Source: Candidatus Staskawiczbacteria bacterium (lineage in GTDB: Bacteria > Patescibacteriota > Minisyncoccia > Minisyncoccales > Staskawiczbacteraceae). From it: a stretch of 6,670 nt of DNA. Each line of letters begins with the position of its first letter. Within the stretch, counting starts at the first letter, position 1. The DNA lies in NCBI GenBank assembly GCA_903850725.1, contig CAINMG010000134.1, forward strand, positions 1 to 6,670. The letters run 5' to 3'. The notes under the pieces are model-generated. The model was not told the DNA's origin, ran no database searches, and worked only from the letters and a program-made list of their open reading frames with translations. This document shows, piece after piece, positions 5,200 through 6,670 of the stretch. The position numbers and the translations under genes were made by a program.

Positions 5200-6670
5200 T
5201 TAAAAAGGTTTATCTATCTTTAATTCATCACAAAACTTAACAATTTTACTTTGTAGTCCAGATTCATTCTTTTGTAGCTCCTGAAGTTTTTTTGCAATCT
5301 TTTCAATATCAATACGCGCCTCCTCCTCAAAAGTATCTACATATCTTGGAATATTGAGGTTATATTCATTTTCTTTGATCTCCTCTAATGTTGCCTTATG
5401 AGAATATTTTTCAACCTCTTTTCGATTTTTATATGTATCAAAAATTTTAACGATGTTTTCATCGGTAATCTTATTTTGATTTTTACCTCTTTCAAATTCT
5501 TTTGATGCATCAATAAATAAAACATCCTCATCGTCTTTGCGACATTTTTTGAAAACCAAAATTATTGCAGGAATGCCTGTTCCGTAAAATAAATTTGCTG
5601 GTAAACCAATCACAGCATCAAGATAATTTTGTTTTTCAATAATATATTTTCGAATATGTTCTTCTGCCCCAGAACGAAATAAAGCTCCGTGAGGTAAAAC
5701 AATCGCCATAGTACCATTATCAGACAAGTGATAAAGCATGTGAGTTATGAAAGCATAGTCAGCCGCACCTTTTGGAGCCAAACGACCATACTGACTAAAC
5801 CTGTCATCGTGAGCTAATGCCGGATCATCTTCACCCTTCCACTTCACACCAAAGGGCGGATTAGCAATAATGGCCTCAGCTTTCAAGTCTGGATGCATGT
5901 CCTCTGTGAGAGTATCGCCTTGTCTTACTTTGAAATGATCAAAATGAACACCGTGCAAAATCATATTCATTCTTGCTAAGTTGTATGTTGTAGGATTAAG
6001 CTCTTGTCCGTAATAATCAGAAACTTCTGTGTAATCCTTGAGACGAAGCAAAAGAGATCCAGAGCCACAAGTCGGGTCAAAAACCGAACGCACTCTTTTT
6101 TTATCAACAGACACAATTTGTGCAAGCAAACGAGAAACTTGAGCCGGAGTATAAAACTCTCCGCCCTTTTTACCAGCTCCAGCGGCGAATTCACCAATCA
6201 AATATTCATACGCATCGCCAAGCAAATCACTCTTTGAATCTTCAAGTTTAAAATCAATACCTTTCAATAATGTAAGCACTTCAACAATAACATCATTCTT
6301 TTTCTTTTCGCTTGATCCAAGTTTTGAAGAAGTGAGATCAACATCGTCAAAAAGCCCTTTAAAATCATCTTCGCTGGCTGTTCCCATTGAGGTTTGCTCA
6401 ATGCTATTTAAAATATTTTTTAGATCCTCAAGAATAAATGCTTTTTCACCTTTTGCTTCGCCGTTGCCGTTCTTTACAATGCATGAAAAAAGTTCTGAGG
6501 GTTTAAGAAAAAATCCCAAATGACTAATAACGGCTTTTTTAATTTCATCTAAAATAGCTTTGCCTTCTTTCGTGTTTTCTTTTATATCGGCAAATTTGTA
6601 ATCCTCACGAGAAAGAAGTTTCTCGTTCACATATCTTTCTAACTTTTCCGATAGATATTTATAGAAAATA
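5200..6670 (-). CDS. hsdM: Type I restriction-modification system DNA methyltransferase subunit HsdM (5' end cut by window edge)
   Basis: HsdM is the modification subunit: with HsdS it transfers a methyl group from S-adenosylmethionine to the N6 of adenine in the target. The reading frame stays open to the right edge. Codons before the GTG at 6628-6630 read IFYKYLSEKLERY, a typical HsdM N-terminal helix, so that GTG is an internal valine and the true start is outside. Counting from that valine as residue 1, I see GEFYTP (157-162), SAM-binding motif I DPTCGSGS (185-192), GQELNPTTYNLARMN (208-222), catalytic motif IV NPPF (257-260), and the conserved stretches LAPKGAADYAF (284-294) and GLPANLFYGTGIP (342-354). 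The overall pattern matches the EcoR124I (type IC) subunit as I recall it, although that protein has Ala-Ala where this one has Thr-Cys in motif I. Probably only a few tens of N-terminal residues are missing. The stop (TAA) lies 2 nt before hsdS. Confidence 0.97.
   Translation of the reverse strand, partial: IFYKYLSEKLERYVNEKLLSREDYKFADIKENTKEGKAILDEIKKAVISHLGFFLKPSELFSCIVKNGNGEAKGEKAFILEDLKNILNSIEQTSMGTASEDDFKGLFDDVDLTSSKLGSSEKKKNDVIVEVLTLLKGIDFKLEDSKSDLLGDAYEYLIGEFAAGAGKKGGEFYTPAQVSRLLAQIVSVDKKRVRSVFDPTCGSGSLLLRLKDYTEVSDYYGQELNPTTYNLARMNMILHGVHFDHFKVRQGDTLTEDMHPDLKAEAIIANPPFGVKWKGEDDPALAHDDRFSQYGRLAPKGAADYAFITHMLYHLSDNGTMAIVLPHGALFRSGAEEHIRKYIIEKQNYLDAVIGLPANLFYGTGIPAIILVFKKCRKDDEDVLFIDASKEFERGKNQNKITDENIVKIFDTYKNRKEVEKYSHKATLEEIKENEYNLNIPRYVDTFEEEARIDIEKIAKKLQELQKNESGLQSKIVKFCDELKIDKPF

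Noticed and set aside
6628..6630. GTG as the start codon of hsdM
   Set aside because: The frame stays open upstream to the window edge and encodes a conserved HsdM helix (FYKYLSEKLERY), so this codon is an internal valine.

Overview
The window is one AT-rich stretch whose genes all lie on the minus strand, so it reads from the right edge to the left. It holds most of a complete-looking type I restriction-modification operon in the order hsdM, hsdS, hsdR. Two small accessory genes follow in the same run, then about 260 bases of repeat-rich intergenic DNA at the left edge. The closest family match I recognise is the type IC branch (EcoR124I-like). This rests on the gene order and on the HsdM and HsdR motifs, including the exact spacing of the HsdR nuclease residues.

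Layout on the minus strand, right to left: hsdM (its 5' end is cut by the window edge), 2-nt gap, hsdS, 3-nt gap, hsdR, 4-nt gap, a 51-residue four-cysteine zinc-ribbon-like protein, 1-nt gap, and a 245-residue protein that joins an N-terminal HARE-HTH winged-helix domain to a C-terminal PD-(D/E)XK nuclease-like domain. All five genes end in TAA, and none of the four visible internal starts has a well-placed Shine-Dalgarno sequence. They look like a single transcript translated by stop-start coupling. The promoter must lie to the right of the window.

HsdM and HsdS should form the N6-adenine methyltransferase, with HsdS choosing a bipartite target. HsdR adds ATP-driven translocation and cleavage of unmodified DNA. 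The two downstream genes are not part of a standard type I system. Their 1-4 nt spacing argues that they belong functionally to the defence operon, and the HARE-HTH/nuclease fusion is the most interesting object here: a possible second nuclease whose active site has Q-V-K in place of the usual E-x-K.

The left 260 bases hold no convincing gene. They contain several perfect inverted repeats, including a GC-rich block (about 64% G+C by hand count over positions 98-192) that contrasts with the AT-rich coding DNA around it. One of these repeats resembles a rho-independent terminator on the plus strand.

The organism cannot be fixed from this sequence. A bacterium with low G+C, TAA stops and weak use of Shine-Dalgarno sites would fit, for example a Patescibacteria/CPR or Bacteroidetes-like lineage, but this is only an inference. 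I see no tRNA, rRNA, CRISPR array, transposase or integrase.
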